Both the position numbers and the translations under genes were made by a program. From the NCBI RefSeq assembly GCF_029222905.1, contig NZ_JARHUE010000002.1, positions 186,001-250,000 of the forward strand: DNA of 64,000 bases, read 5' to 3'. Source of the DNA: Neptuniibacter sp. CAU 1671 (lineage in GTDB: Bacteria > Pseudomonadota > Gammaproteobacteria > Pseudomonadales > Balneatricaceae). This document shows positions 33,846 through 43,146 of this stretch, piece by piece; positions within the stretch are counted from its first letter, which is position 1, and each line of letters opens with the position of its first letter. The notes beneath the pieces were generated by a model. That model did no database searches. It was not told where the DNA came from and saw only the letters and a program-made list of their open reading frames with translations.

Positions 33846-34961
33846 TTGAGTAAGGTGGCATTAATTACAGGTATTACAGGCCAAGACGGATCTTATTTAG
33901 CTGAGTTTTTATTAAATAAAGGCTATACAGTGCATGGAATAAAACGCCGTGCGTCTTTATTTAATACTGAAAGAATCGACCATCTTTATCAGGATCCTCA
34001 TGAACAGGATGTTCGCCTTTTTCTTCATCATGGTGATTTGACTGATTCAACAAACCTGATACGTATTATTCAGCAGGTACAGCCAGATGAAATATACAAT
34101 CTGGCTGCCCAAAGCCATGTTGCTGTTTCATTTGAAGAACCGGAATATACAGCAAATTCTGATGCACTGGGGGCATTACGTATCCTAGAGGCTATACGTA
34201 TTTTGGGGCTGGAAAATAAAACACGATTCTATCAGGCATCTACCTCTGAGTTGTACGGTTTAGTGCAAGAAACGCCTCAGAAAGAAACAACCCCGTTTTA
34301 TCCAAGAAGCCCATATGCGGTAGCTAAACTGTATGCCTATTGGATCACGATTAATTACCGTGAGGCATACGGCATCTATGCCTGTAACGGCATATTATTT
34401 AATCATGAATCCCCGGTGCGGGGAGAAAATTTTGTAACTCGTAAAATCACGCGTGCGTTAGCACGTATCAAGCTTGGTTTGCAGGAGTGTCTTTATTTAG
34501 GGAATCTAGATGCCAAGCGTGATTGGGGTCATGCAAAAGATTATGTTGAAATGCAGTGGCTAATGCTACAGCAAGAGCAGCCTGAAGACTTCGTCATTGC
34601 AACCGGTGTGCAATTTAGTGTTCGTGATTTTGTAAATGCAGCGGCTAAAGAACTAGGTATGAGTGTACGTTGGGAGGGAAGTGGAATTAACGAAAAGGGC
34701 TACTGGGAAAATTCTCATATGTTTGGTGAGTCGGATTCAGGTGAAAGCCTTATTGTCAGTGTAGATCCTCGTTATTTTAGGCCTACAGAGGTAGAAACAT
34801 TGCTGGGTGATGCGAGCAAGGCCAGAGATAAGTTGGGTTGGTCTCCCCACATAGGTTTTGATGAGCTGGTAGCTGAAATGGTCAGAGAAGACCTTAAGTC
34901 AGCTGAGCGGGATGAGTTGGTCAAAAAGCACGGTTATACAGCATTCGATCGACATGGTTGA
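33846..34961 (+). CDS. gmd: GDP-mannose 4,6-dehydratase
   Basis: Gmd converts GDP-mannose to GDP-4-keto-6-deoxy-mannose, the precursor of fucose, rhamnose, perosamine or colitose. The Rossmann motif [12 protein letters not shown], the catalytic region STSELYG, the YAVAK active-site pair and [16 protein letters not shown] are all typical. The TTG start has GAGGA upstream. 371 residues, full length. No Fcl, Rmd, ColD or PerA homologue follows, so the later steps are not obvious; a second Gmd-like enzyme lies at 38304. Confidence 0.95.
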   Translation: MSKVALITGITGQDGSYLAEFLLNKGYTVHGIKRRASLFNTERIDHLYQDPHEQDVRLFLHHGDLTDSTNLIRIIQQVQPDEIYNLAAQSHVAVSFEEPEYTANSDALGALRILEAIRILGLENKTRFYQASTSELYGLVQETPQKETTPFYPRSPYAVAKLYAYWITINYREAYGIYACNGILFNHESPVRGENFVTRKITRALARIKLGLQECLYLGNLDAKRDWGHAKDYVEMQWLMLQQEQPEDFVIATGVQFSVRDFVNAAAKELGMSVRWEGSGINEKGYWENSHMFGESDSGESLIVSVDPRYFRPTEVETLLGDASKARDKLGWSPHIGFDELVAEMVREDLKSAERDELVKKHGYTAFDRHG

Positions 34962-34974
34962 GCAATAGTTATTT

Positions 34975-36480
34975 ATGGAAGGCATCAAGCGTGCGCTAGC
35001 GGTATCGATTTTTTCGAAAGGGTGGTCTGCTGCGCTATCGCTGCTGGCGGTACCTATTTATTTGCAGTATTTAGGCGTAGAAGCCTATGGTGTAGTGGGG
35101 TTATTTACTACTTTTACCATCTTGGTGGCATTCCTGGATTTTGGTCTTGGCGTTACGCTAACTAGAGAGTTGGCCGGGGTAGCAGTAAATAAGATAACAA
35201 AGGAAGATGGTAGAGATATTCTGCGCACATGCGAGCTAGTATATTTTGCTGTGGCTTTAATGCTTTATGCATTAGTCTTTTTCTTTTCTCAATCAGTTGC
35301 TGAATACTGGCTCCAAGCTGACACCTTGAGTATTTTTGAAATTGCAAATTCTCTGGCTTTAGCAGGAATTGCTCTTGCTATTCAGTGGCCATCTACTCTT
35401 TATGCTGCTGGTCTAACGGGAATGCATAAGCAGTTTGAATTAGGTATTGCGACTACTTTTTTTTCGACAGTTCGGGTTTTTATTACTGTATCGTTTCTTT
35501 ATATTCAAGCAGATCTGAAAAGTTTTTTTTATGCTCAAGTTGCGGCTTCATTAATACAAACTCTCACGTTGAGATGGATTCTTTGGAAATGTTTGGAACT
35601 AAAAGGACATTGGTCGAAACTTAAAATGAGTTTTATTAAATCCTCATTGGTTTTTGCAGGCGGAATGACGGGTATATCTATTTCTAGTATCGTTATAACT
35701 CAGATGGATAAAGTTATTTTAAGCAAGGTTTTAAGTTTAGAGGCTTTTGGTGTTTATGTGATTTCTGCCACCTTGGCTACTGGGCTTTATGTAATTGTTT
35801 CACCATTTTTTTCTGTTATATATCCTAGGTTTTCAACATTGCTTCATACGGGGGATGCTAAAAAGCTTCAGGAGTTTTATCATACGACTAGTCAAGCAAT
35901 AGCATTGCTAGTTATGCCTATATCAATTGTCCTGATTATATACTCTAAAAATGTCTTGTTTGTTTGGACTGGTGATAAGTTAATAAGTGAACAAGGGGGG
36001 TTAATTCTCTCTTTGATGGTTTTTGGAAATCTATGTAATGGAATTATGAATGTGCCTTATGCAATGCAATTGGCATCAGGTTGGACGAAGTTGGCACTGA
36101 CTTATAATATTTTTTCAATGATTTTTTTGTTGCCGGCAATATGGTGGGCTGCAACAAATTACGGTGGCTTAGGTGGTGCAGCCATGTGGGCGTTGTGTAA
36201 CTTTTTTTATTTATGTATAGCGCCTCATATTATGCATAGACGGCTACTTAAAAAAGAAAAAAACGCGTGGTATTTTAATGATGTGATTCTGCCTATTTTG
36301 GCTTGTTGTGCTGTTTTTTTTGCTATAGGTAACTTTGAAATTGAAGGGGGGAGGGCTTATGAGGCGCTTATGCTTATTTTATTTTGGTTGCTGGCCACGG
36401 TTTTTTTGTTAATCGCCTTGCCAAGAATTCGGTATCGCGTATTTTTTTATTTGCGCGGCTTTTCTTTTAAAAAATCATAA
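34975..36480 (+). CDS. wzx: Oligosaccharide flippase Wzx (first of two)
   Basis: The protein has 501 residues and about 12 to 14 membrane segments, beginning with a basic N-terminus and LAVPIYLQYLGVEAYGVVGL, a pattern of the polysaccharide biosynthesis (Wzx/RfbX) family. Wzx moves undecaprenyl-linked repeat units to the periplasm. The gene is much richer in T than the flanking housekeeping genes, with many TTT codons, consistent with horizontal exchange. It follows gmd after 13 bases. A second flippase gene exists at 46792. Confidence 0.88.
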   Translation: MEGIKRALAVSIFSKGWSAALSLLAVPIYLQYLGVEAYGVVGLFTTFTILVAFLDFGLGVTLTRELAGVAVNKITKEDGRDILRTCELVYFAVALMLYALVFFFSQSVAEYWLQADTLSIFEIANSLALAGIALAIQWPSTLYAAGLTGMHKQFELGIATTFFSTVRVFITVSFLYIQADLKSFFYAQVAASLIQTLTLRWILWKCLELKGHWSKLKMSFIKSSLVFAGGMTGISISSIVITQMDKVILSKVLSLEAFGVYVISATLATGLYVIVSPFFSVIYPRFSTLLHTGDAKKLQEFYHTTSQAIALLVMPISIVLIIYSKNVLFVWTGDKLISEQGGLILSLMVFGNLCNGIMNVPYAMQLASGWTKLALTYNIFSMIFLLPAIWWAATNYGGLGGAAMWALCNFFYLCIAPHIMHRRLLKKEKNAWYFNDVILPILACCAVFFAIGNFEIEGGRAYEALMLILFWLLATVFLLIALPRIRYRVFFYLRGFSFKKS

Positions 36481-36500
36481 AATCTTATAGGACATATTTT

Positions 36501-37211
36501 ATGCTAGAGGTGTTGCAGAAAAAGGAACAAATAAAATCATCTCGTTTAAAAATGATAGAGAATGGTATGTCCTGTATTGAATCAGGCATTCCTAAATTTC
36601 TTAGAAAAATAGGTGTTGGAACAGGTCTTTCTTTAGGGGACTTTGTTAAAAGCTGGGATGTCGAAAAGACATTAAGCTTTATTGATGAAAATTTATCAAA
36701 GAATGCTAAAGTTCTCGATCTTGGGGCTTTTTGTTCAGAGGTTCCTGTTTCTTTAGCTCGGAAAGACTACGTGAATGTATATGGCGTAGACCTTAATGAT
36801 AAAATTGATCTTATGCCGTATTCAAATGTTGTTGAATATGTTGTTGGCGATTTTATGAAGTTGCCATTTGAGTCGAGTTTTTTTGATGCGGTTACTGCTA
36901 TTTCAGTTATTGAGCATGGATATCAACCGGAAAGGTTATTTTCAGAATTGGGCAGAATATTAAAGCCGGGAGGATTTTTTATAGCCTCATTTGATTATTG
37001 GCCAGAAAAAATAAGTACTGGAAGCACTCGTTTTTTTGATATGAGCTGGATGATTTTTTCGGAACAAGATGTTTATTCTATGTTGGAAATAGCTAATAAA
37101 TTTGGTCTTATCCCCTATGGTGACTTAAATCCAGAAGCTGATGAGCATGCGGTAAAATGTGCAGGATTTGATTATACTTTTGGATGGCTTGTACTCCGTA
37201 AGGAAAGTTGA
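36501..37211 (+). CDS. Class I SAM-dependent methyltransferase
   Basis: The methyltransferase fold is visible in AKVLDLGAFCSEVPVSLA (motif I), YGVDLNDKIDLM (acidic residue at the end of strand 2), FFDAVTAISVIEHG and LKPGGFFIASFDYW. 236 residues. The substrate is unknown; within the cluster it may O-methylate a sugar of the repeat unit or glycan end. The gene is T-rich like the preceding flippase. It shares one base with the downstream glycosyltransferase (TGATG). Confidence 0.8.
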   Translation: MLEVLQKKEQIKSSRLKMIENGMSCIESGIPKFLRKIGVGTGLSLGDFVKSWDVEKTLSFIDENLSKNAKVLDLGAFCSEVPVSLARKDYVNVYGVDLNDKIDLMPYSNVVEYVVGDFMKLPFESSFFDAVTAISVIEHGYQPERLFSELGRILKPGGFFIASFDYWPEKISTGSTRFFDMSWMIFSEQDVYSMLEIANKFGLIPYGDLNPEADEHAVKCAGFDYTFGWLVLRKES

Positions 37212-38323
37212 TGCGAATTCTCTTGGTTGTAGGCTCATTTCCTCCTGATCACTGTGGTGTTGGTGATTACTCTGAGCAGTTAGCGATTGCTTTATCTGCT
37301 AGAAATGATGCTCAAGTTGGTGTTTTAACGTCTAAAGTTAATGGCCGCGTTAAGTCGGCTGACTACGAAGTTTTAGATCCGGTAGATAATTGGAGTGTTT
37401 TTGAGGTATTTAAAATTATCCGTGTAATAATGGATTGGAAGCCGGATTTGGTTCATTTTCAATATCCATCCCAAGGTTTTTTTAATAAATTTGTTCCGTT
37501 TGTTTTGCCTATTATCCTGCGTATTAAAGGGTTGGGTGTTATTCAAACTTGGCATGAGCCAATTTCTGTTCGAAAATTTTTTATTTTTTTGTTAAAGATA
37601 ATCGGTGCTTCCGGACTTGTTTTTGTTCGTCCTAATTACATGGATCTTGTTGCTAAGCCATATAGAAAATTGATTAATTTTTTTCCGGTAAAAATTATAT
37701 TAAATGCGAGCTCTATCCCTGTTTCTATGCTCGATTCTTTGCAGAGAAAAAAGAAAAGAGATAGCTATTTATGTGGTAGAAATAGATTGGTTGTTTTTTT
37801 TGGTTTTATCTATGAGCATAAGGGTATAGAAAAAATTTTTGAAGTAGCTGACCCAGAGACTGATGTATTAATCATTGCGGGTTCTCTAAAAGACAATAAT
37901 TACTTGAATCTCTTAAAGGAATTTGCTTTAGAAAGAGGTTGGGCGGAACATAATTTCAAATATTTGGGCTATCTATCCACAAGTGACGCTGCAGACTTGT
38001 TGGCGGTTGCTGATGCTGTCGTACTTCCTTTCGTTAATGGTGGTGGTAGCTGGAATACTTCTATTCATGGTGCGCAAACTCAAGGGACATTGGTAATAAC
38101 GACATCATGCTCTCCTATCGGATATGATCCAAGATTTAATATATATACAGTAGATCCTTCAGATATTAATGGAATGAAATCTGCACTTAATGAATTGTCT
38201 GGCAGACGTATCCCTCCAACTTTGCCTGCAGAGAAATGGAGCCAGATTGCTGATCAACATATTGAGTTTTATCGGTCCTGTATAAAGAATTTGAGAAAAC
38301 ATAATGCGGTCTCTTGTGAATAA
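37211..38323 (+). CDS. Glycosyltransferase family 4
   Basis: The start MRILLVVGSFPPDHCGVGDY is the donor-binding GT-B N-terminus of family 4, and the C-terminal half has FFGFIYEHKGIEKIFEVAD and a probable DALLxP-like region (DAVVLPFVNGGGSW). The glutamate-rich EX7E motif is not clear. I use ATG 37211 rather than the TTG one codon earlier, since it overlaps the preceding stop. 370 residues. It probably adds one sugar of the repeat unit; donor and linkage cannot be read from sequence. Its end overlaps the next gene by 20 bases. Confidence 0.8.
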   Translation: MRILLVVGSFPPDHCGVGDYSEQLAIALSARNDAQVGVLTSKVNGRVKSADYEVLDPVDNWSVFEVFKIIRVIMDWKPDLVHFQYPSQGFFNKFVPFVLPIILRIKGLGVIQTWHEPISVRKFFIFLLKIIGASGLVFVRPNYMDLVAKPYRKLINFFPVKIILNASSIPVSMLDSLQRKKKRDSYLCGRNRLVVFFGFIYEHKGIEKIFEVADPETDVLIIAGSLKDNNYLNLLKEFALERGWAEHNFKYLGYLSTSDAADLLAVADAVVLPFVNGGGSWNTSIHGAQTQGTLVITTSCSPIGYDPRFNIYTVDPSDINGMKSALNELSGRRIPPTLPAEKWSQIADQHIEFYRSCIKNLRKHNAVSCE

Positions 38324-39290
38324 GACAGCGCTATTAACTGGCTTGCGTGGGCAAGATGGCTCTTATTTGGCTGAGCTTCTTTTATCTCAAGGCTATAAGG
38401 TAATCGGTACATCACACCAATTTGCTGGTAATTTTATTTTGCCAGCAACTGGTCAATCAGTAGAGGTTAAACAGGTTGATCTGAATAGTTATTCAGAAAT
38501 AAAAAATATTATTTACAGTGTCCGCCCGGATGAAATTTACAACCTTGCTGCCCGTTCTTCCAGTTCTCAACTTTTTGATGACCCCATTGCTACAGCCGAG
38601 ATTAACGGCCTTTCCACTGTTCGCTTTCTTGAGGCAATACGAGAAATTTCACCGCATATTCGTTTTTTTCAGGCCGCTAGCAGTGAGGTTTTTGCGGGCA
38701 GTAATGCCACCCCGCAAAATGAGAATACCGCTTTTTGTCCGCTCAATGCTTATGGTGCTGCAAAGGCGTATGCTGCCAATATGGTCACGGCTTATCGTCT
38801 TCAGCGCGGGTTGTTTGCAACTACGGCGTTTCTTTTTAATCATGAAAGCCCACGCAGAAGTATGGATTATGTGACACGTAAGATCTCTAATGGCGTTGCC
38901 AAAATCGCGCTAGGCCAGGCTTCAGAGCTTGAATTAGGAAATTTGGACAGTTTTCGTGATTGGGGATTTGCTGGGGATTATGTTAAAGCGATGTGGCTGA
39001 TGCTTCAGCATGACGAGCCTCATGATTTTGTCTTGGCAACAGGTATCACTCACAGTGTCAGGGAGTTTTGTGAAATTGCTTTCTCTCATCTTGATCTGAA
39101 TTATCAGGATTATGTGAGAATCAACCCTGAATGGAGTCGGCGTGTTGAGTCCATTGAGTTGCGTGGTGATCCACGCAAAGCGCGTGATTTATTGAACTGG
39201 CAACCTGAGGTCGGTTTTGAACAATTGGTTAAGATGATGGTTGATGCTGAACTGGTCTTGCTTACGTCATCTAGTCGCCAGGATTTATAA
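38304..39290 (+). CDS. Second GDP-mannose 4,6-dehydratase-like enzyme
   Basis: This 328-residue SDR enzyme is clearly in the Gmd family: [50 protein letters not shown] and NHESPRRSMDYVTRKI parallel the gmd product upstream. It is 43 residues shorter and lacks the typical Gmd insertion between the NADP-binding strands. It may be a dehydratase for a different sugar nucleotide or a specialised epimerase/reductase. It overlaps the preceding gene by 20 bases; a GTG at 38316 is an alternative start. A sugar C-methyltransferase gene follows after ten bases. Confidence 0.82.
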   Translation: MRSLVNKTALLTGLRGQDGSYLAELLLSQGYKVIGTSHQFAGNFILPATGQSVEVKQVDLNSYSEIKNIIYSVRPDEIYNLAARSSSSQLFDDPIATAEINGLSTVRFLEAIREISPHIRFFQAASSEVFAGSNATPQNENTAFCPLNAYGAAKAYAANMVTAYRLQRGLFATTAFLFNHESPRRSMDYVTRKISNGVAKIALGQASELELGNLDSFRDWGFAGDYVKAMWLMLQHDEPHDFVLATGITHSVREFCEIAFSHLDLNYQDYVRINPEWSRRVESIELRGDPRKARDLLNWQPEVGFEQLVKMMVDAELVLLTSSSRQDL

Positions 39291-39300
39291 CGGAGAAGAT

Positions 39301-40545
39301 ATGTATAACGCGATTTCTGTTTGTCGTGTCTGTAGTAATAAGAACCTTGTTAAGGTTTTGGATTTAGGTGTGCAAACACTCACGGGTGTCTTTCCCAAGA
39401 CTAAAGATCAGTCTATTACGAAGGGGCCTTTGCAGCTTGTAAAGTGTTCGGGTGGCGATGATGTCTGTGGCTTATTGCAGTTAGCGCATTCGTACGACTT
39501 GGGTGAAATGTATGGTGATAATTATGGTTATCGGTCTGGTTTGAACCCGAGTATGGTTAAACATCTGCATGCAAAAGTAGCGCGTATTCTGAATATTGTT
39601 GATCTTTCTGATAATCCCATTGTACTTGATATTGGTAGTAATGATGGAACAACGCTTTCCGCCTACCCATCAGGTCAGTGTACCCGCGTTGGTATTGATC
39701 CTACATCAGCCAAATTTCGCGAGTATTATCCGCATGATGTGACTGTAATTACGGATTTTTTTTCCGCCCGAAAATTTCATGAGTTTTTTCCGGACCAAAA
39801 AGCGCGTGTAGTAACTTCTTTTTCGATGTTCTATGACCTTGAAAGCCCCATGGACTTTGTTCGTGAAGTGGAAAGTATCCTAGATACACAAGGTATCTGG
39901 GTATTTGAACAAAGTTATATGCCACTTATGCTGGAAAAGAATTCATATGACACAGTATGCCATGAGCATTTGGAATATTATGGCTTAAAACAGATTGAGT
40001 GGATGTTAAGTCGCTGTGGCCTGAAAATTATTGATGTTGAGTTTAATGAGGTAAATGGAGGAAGCTTTTCTGTAACTGCAGCTAAACTTTGTTCTGATTA
40101 CCCCGCAAGTAATCTCGTGCAAGATATACTGAAGCGCGAAAGTGTCCTGGGTTTGGATACATTAGAGCCGTATATTGAATTTGCAAAACGTACTGAACAT
40201 AGCCGCACTGAATTACAAAATTTTGTAGCGGATGCTTATCTGCACGGGAAGCGTGTTGCTTTTTTAGGCGCCTCGACAAAAGGCAATGTATTGCTTCAGC
40301 ACTGCGGCTTTGGGGCTGATAAAGTTGTTGCTGTTGGAGAGGTGAACGCTGAAAAGTTTGGAATGTATACCCCGGGCACCCTATTGCCAATTGTAGATGA
40401 GCATGAATTACTGGAAGATGAGCCAGATTTTCTTATTGTTTTGCCATGGCATTTTCGTGATTTCTTTTTAGAAAAATACCATTTGACGCGAGGTCGTCTA
40501 GTTTTCCCGTTGCCGGTACTTGAAGTGGTCGAGGGGAAACAGTGA
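39301..40545 (+). CDS. Sugar C-methyltransferase (TylCIII/NovU type)
   Basis: The three-part structure is typical of deoxysugar C-methyltransferases: an N-terminal zinc-binding domain (CRVCSNKNLVKVLDLG), a central SAM domain (VLDIGSNDGTTLSAYP, VFEQSYMP, DTVCHEHLEYY) and a C-terminal domain (VAFLGASTKGNVLLQHCG). These enzymes methylate a ring carbon of 4-keto-6-deoxy sugar nucleotides. The ATG at 39301 with GGAG upstream is chosen over longer frames. 414 residues. Next to a Gmd-like enzyme, it suggests a branched 6-deoxy hexose derived from GDP-mannose; that product is inferred. Confidence 0.85.
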   Translation: MYNAISVCRVCSNKNLVKVLDLGVQTLTGVFPKTKDQSITKGPLQLVKCSGGDDVCGLLQLAHSYDLGEMYGDNYGYRSGLNPSMVKHLHAKVARILNIVDLSDNPIVLDIGSNDGTTLSAYPSGQCTRVGIDPTSAKFREYYPHDVTVITDFFSARKFHEFFPDQKARVVTSFSMFYDLESPMDFVREVESILDTQGIWVFEQSYMPLMLEKNSYDTVCHEHLEYYGLKQIEWMLSRCGLKIIDVEFNEVNGGSFSVTAAKLCSDYPASNLVQDILKRESVLGLDTLEPYIEFAKRTEHSRTELQNFVADAYLHGKRVAFLGASTKGNVLLQHCGFGADKVVAVGEVNAEKFGMYTPGTLLPIVDEHELLEDEPDFLIVLPWHFRDFFLEKYHLTRGRLVFPLPVLEVVEGKQ

Positions 40546-41618
40546 GTCATTCGGGAAATGAAAATTTTCAGGAGAATAATGTTAAGTTATCAATTTGTAT
40601 AGCGACCCGAAACAGATCTGCAATGTTGTCAGAAACACTTCAGATTATTCTGCCGCAACTGGTAGATAAGGTTGAAGTAGTGGTTGTTGATGGTGCTTCA
40701 TCAGATGATACATCGAAAGTTATGGAGGCATATGCTTCCAGAGATCCAAGAGTTCAGTACTACCGAGAAGCTATAAACGGTGGGATTGATCAGGACTATG
40801 ATAAAGCGGTGGAATACGCTTCGGGTGCCTATTGTTGGCTGATGCCAGATGATGATTGGATTTTGCCTGATGCAATAGATAGGGTACTTAGTGCCCTCGA
40901 GTCCAAACCGTCAGCAGTCATTGTTGATGCACAAGTGAGAGATGAAAATCAGTCTGAGGTATTGCTTACAGGACGCTGCAGCTTGAAAAATGACCAGTTT
41001 TTCAGGGTTGATGAGCATGACTCTCTTTTTCTGGCGGTTGCAGATCAACTCTCATATATTGGCTCTGTAGTCATCGATCGGGCGCTATGGCTATCACGTG
41101 ACAGACAATCATATTTTGGTTCGTTTTTCATTCACATGGGGGTTTTGTTTCAGGCTCCTCTGCCCGCGGGAGCACAAGTCCTTGCCGCTCCTTGTATAGC
41201 AATCAGATACGGTAATGCAAGCTGGACTGCCCGGTCATTTGAGATATGGACGGTATTGTGGCCGAAGTTATTAATGTCTCTATCAAGTTTATCGTATGAT
41301 GTCAGGCTAAAAATTGCGGGACAATATACTTCACTGAGATCATATGTTGCCTTAAGGGCAAAAGGAGCATACTCACTCGATGAGTATCAGCGGTGGGTAT
41401 TACCTAGTTGTATTTCCAGGTTTAAGAAGATCTTGTTTTTTGTTGTCGCTGTTATACCGGGTGTTCTATTAAATTTTCTGCATATTGTATATGTGAGTGT
41501 TTTCAAAAGTAGAAAAGAAGCTAAGCTTGCAATGATTGATCTTTCTGGTAGTAGATATTATGTATTTAAGTTAAATTCATTAAAAAAATTATTATTTGTT
41601 TTGCGTCTAAATCGTTAA
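40542..41618 (+). CDS. Glycosyltransferase family 2 with C-terminal membrane segment
   Basis: The GT-A fold shows in LSICIATRNRSAMLSETLQI, VVVVDGASSDDTSKVM and the metal-binding MPDDDW. The layout resembles abequosyltransferase-type O-antigen transferases. One hydrophobic segment near residue 300 (FFVVAVIPGVLLNFLHIVYV) may anchor it to the membrane. The GTG start overlaps the preceding stop (GTGA). 358 residues. Donor sugar is unknown. Confidence 0.8.
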   Translation: MSHSGNENFQENNVKLSICIATRNRSAMLSETLQIILPQLVDKVEVVVVDGASSDDTSKVMEAYASRDPRVQYYREAINGGIDQDYDKAVEYASGAYCWLMPDDDWILPDAIDRVLSALESKPSAVIVDAQVRDENQSEVLLTGRCSLKNDQFFRVDEHDSLFLAVADQLSYIGSVVIDRALWLSRDRQSYFGSFFIHMGVLFQAPLPAGAQVLAAPCIAIRYGNASWTARSFEIWTVLWPKLLMSLSSLSYDVRLKIAGQYTSLRSYVALRAKGAYSLDEYQRWVLPSCISRFKKILFFVVAVIPGVLLNFLHIVYVSVFKSRKEAKLAMIDLSGSRYYVFKLNSLKKLLFVLRLNR

Positions 41619-41660
41619 ATTTTTTTGGTATCTGATCGTTTTTTACAAAAGGGATTATGG

Positions 41661-42359
41661 TTGAAATTATCAGTGTGTATGGCTGTGTACAATGGTTCAT
41701 GTTTTGTTGGAGACCAGTTGGTATCTATTCTTTCTCAGCTTAATGCAGATGATGAAGTCATTGTTTCTGATAATAATTCTTCTGATTCTACACTTGATGT
41801 TATCCGTAGTTTTAATGATCCAAGAATAAAAATTGTTCATGAAAATATCCCGGGTGTTATTTATAACTTTCAAAATGCTTTAAGGCACGCTACTGGTGAT
41901 ATTGTTTTTTTGGCAGATCAAGATGATGTTTGGCTGCCAGATAAAGTTTCTGTTGTGTTGGAGGCATTGCGCGATGCTGATTTGGTCGTTCATGATGCCC
42001 GAGTTGTTGATGCTGAGCTTAACCTTCTTTCTGATTCTCTATTCAAGGTAGTTAAATCGTCCCCGGGATTTTTTAAAAATCTATTCAGAAACAGCTATGT
42101 TGGCTGCTGTATGGCTTTTCGGCGTGATGTGCTTGATCAGGCGCTGCCAATACCAAAGGGTATTGGTATGCATGACTGGTGGATTGGGCTGGTGGCTGAG
42201 GTGCAGTTCAGAGTGATGTTTATAGACCAACCTTTGTTAAACTACCGTCGCCACGTAGCCAGTGTGTCGGCTACGGCAGATGTTTCTAATGCGACTATAT
42301 CGACAAAGTTGTGTTGGAGAGTTTGTTTAGTTTGGCACCTTTTTAAACGATGTGTATAG
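41661..42359 (+). CDS. Glycosyltransferase family 2
   Basis: The protein begins MKLSVCMAVYNGSCFVGDQL and has SDNNSSDSTLDVI and LADQDDVWLPDKV, the DQDDxW motif of rhamnosyltransferase-like family 2 enzymes. The TTG at 41661 has GGGA six bases upstream; a longer frame from 41625 is less likely. 232 residues, somewhat short for the group, which often has about 300; the C-terminus appears trimmed after the acceptor region. The gene is T-rich. Confidence 0.78.
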   Translation: MKLSVCMAVYNGSCFVGDQLVSILSQLNADDEVIVSDNNSSDSTLDVIRSFNDPRIKIVHENIPGVIYNFQNALRHATGDIVFLADQDDVWLPDKVSVVLEALRDADLVVHDARVVDAELNLLSDSLFKVVKSSPGFFKNLFRNSYVGCCMAFRRDVLDQALPIPKGIGMHDWWIGLVAEVQFRVMFIDQPLLNYRRHVASVSATADVSNATISTKLCWRVCLVWHLFKRCV

Positions 42360-42365
42360 GTTTTG

Positions 42366-43127
42366 ATGAACGGTATGTTTGATATCTCAGTTGTCAGCCA
42401 CGGTCAGGCCCGGCTGGTATCAATGTTGCTGTCTGATTTGCATAAGTTAAACAGCTTTCAGGGTGTTGTGCTGCTGACTGAAAACATCCCCGATAGCACT
42501 GCTGAATTTTCCGGCTTTGCAGTACAGACAGATGTTATCTCTAATCCTGCACCGAAAGGTTTTGGGGCAAATCATAATCAGGCGGTCCGGCATTTGAATG
42601 CCGATTTTGTTGTAATTATGAATCCTGATATTCGGCTGCCGTCAGAATTTGATTTTAATCTGCTGCTTGAACATTTTGTCGTCAGTGATATCGCGGTTGT
42701 TGCACCCAGAGTATTGAGTTCTAACGGCCAGCTTGAAGACAGCAGCCGTAAGTTCCCCACCGTGTTTGATATCATTCTCAAGGTGTTTGGGTTGGGTGAA
42801 GGCGGGGTTCAATCCAGTGATGATAATCGACCACGTGAGGTTGATTGGGTCGCTGGAATGTTTATGTTGCTTCGTAAAGACGTATTTGAATCAATCGGCG
42901 GGTTTGATGAGGGCTTCTTTCTTTATTACGAGGATGTTGATCTGTGTGCCCGTTTACGATTGGCTGGGTGGAAAGTTATGCTTGAGCCGAGAGTAACGGT
43001 CATACATGATGCGCAGCGACAAAGTCACCGTAGTTTCAAGTATCTTAAGTGGCACATAAGCAGTCTTGCTCGTTATTTTTATAAATTTGGCTTTTTAGGT
43101 CCCAAAATCCAAAGGGGCTATAAATGA
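42366..43127 (+). CDS. Glycosyltransferase family 2, rhamnosyltransferase WbbL-like
   Basis: The pattern ISVVSHGQARLV at the start, GFGANHNQAV, VVIMNPDIRLPSEF, VDWVAGMFMLLRKDVFESIG and GFFLYYEDVDLCARLRLAG is typical of WbbL-type enzymes, which often transfer rhamnose from dTDP-rhamnose. The Rml genes downstream could supply that donor. Start ATG 42366 is close to the preceding stop; an ATG at 42375 is also possible. 253 residues. Confidence 0.8.
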   Translation: MNGMFDISVVSHGQARLVSMLLSDLHKLNSFQGVVLLTENIPDSTAEFSGFAVQTDVISNPAPKGFGANHNQAVRHLNADFVVIMNPDIRLPSEFDFNLLLEHFVVSDIAVVAPRVLSSNGQLEDSSRKFPTVFDIILKVFGLGEGGVQSSDDNRPREVDWVAGMFMLLRKDVFESIGGFDEGFFLYYEDVDLCARLRLAGWKVMLEPRVTVIHDAQRQSHRSFKYLKWHISSLARYFYKFGFLGPKIQRGYK

Positions 43128-43146
43128 ACATGCGTAGACAACAACT

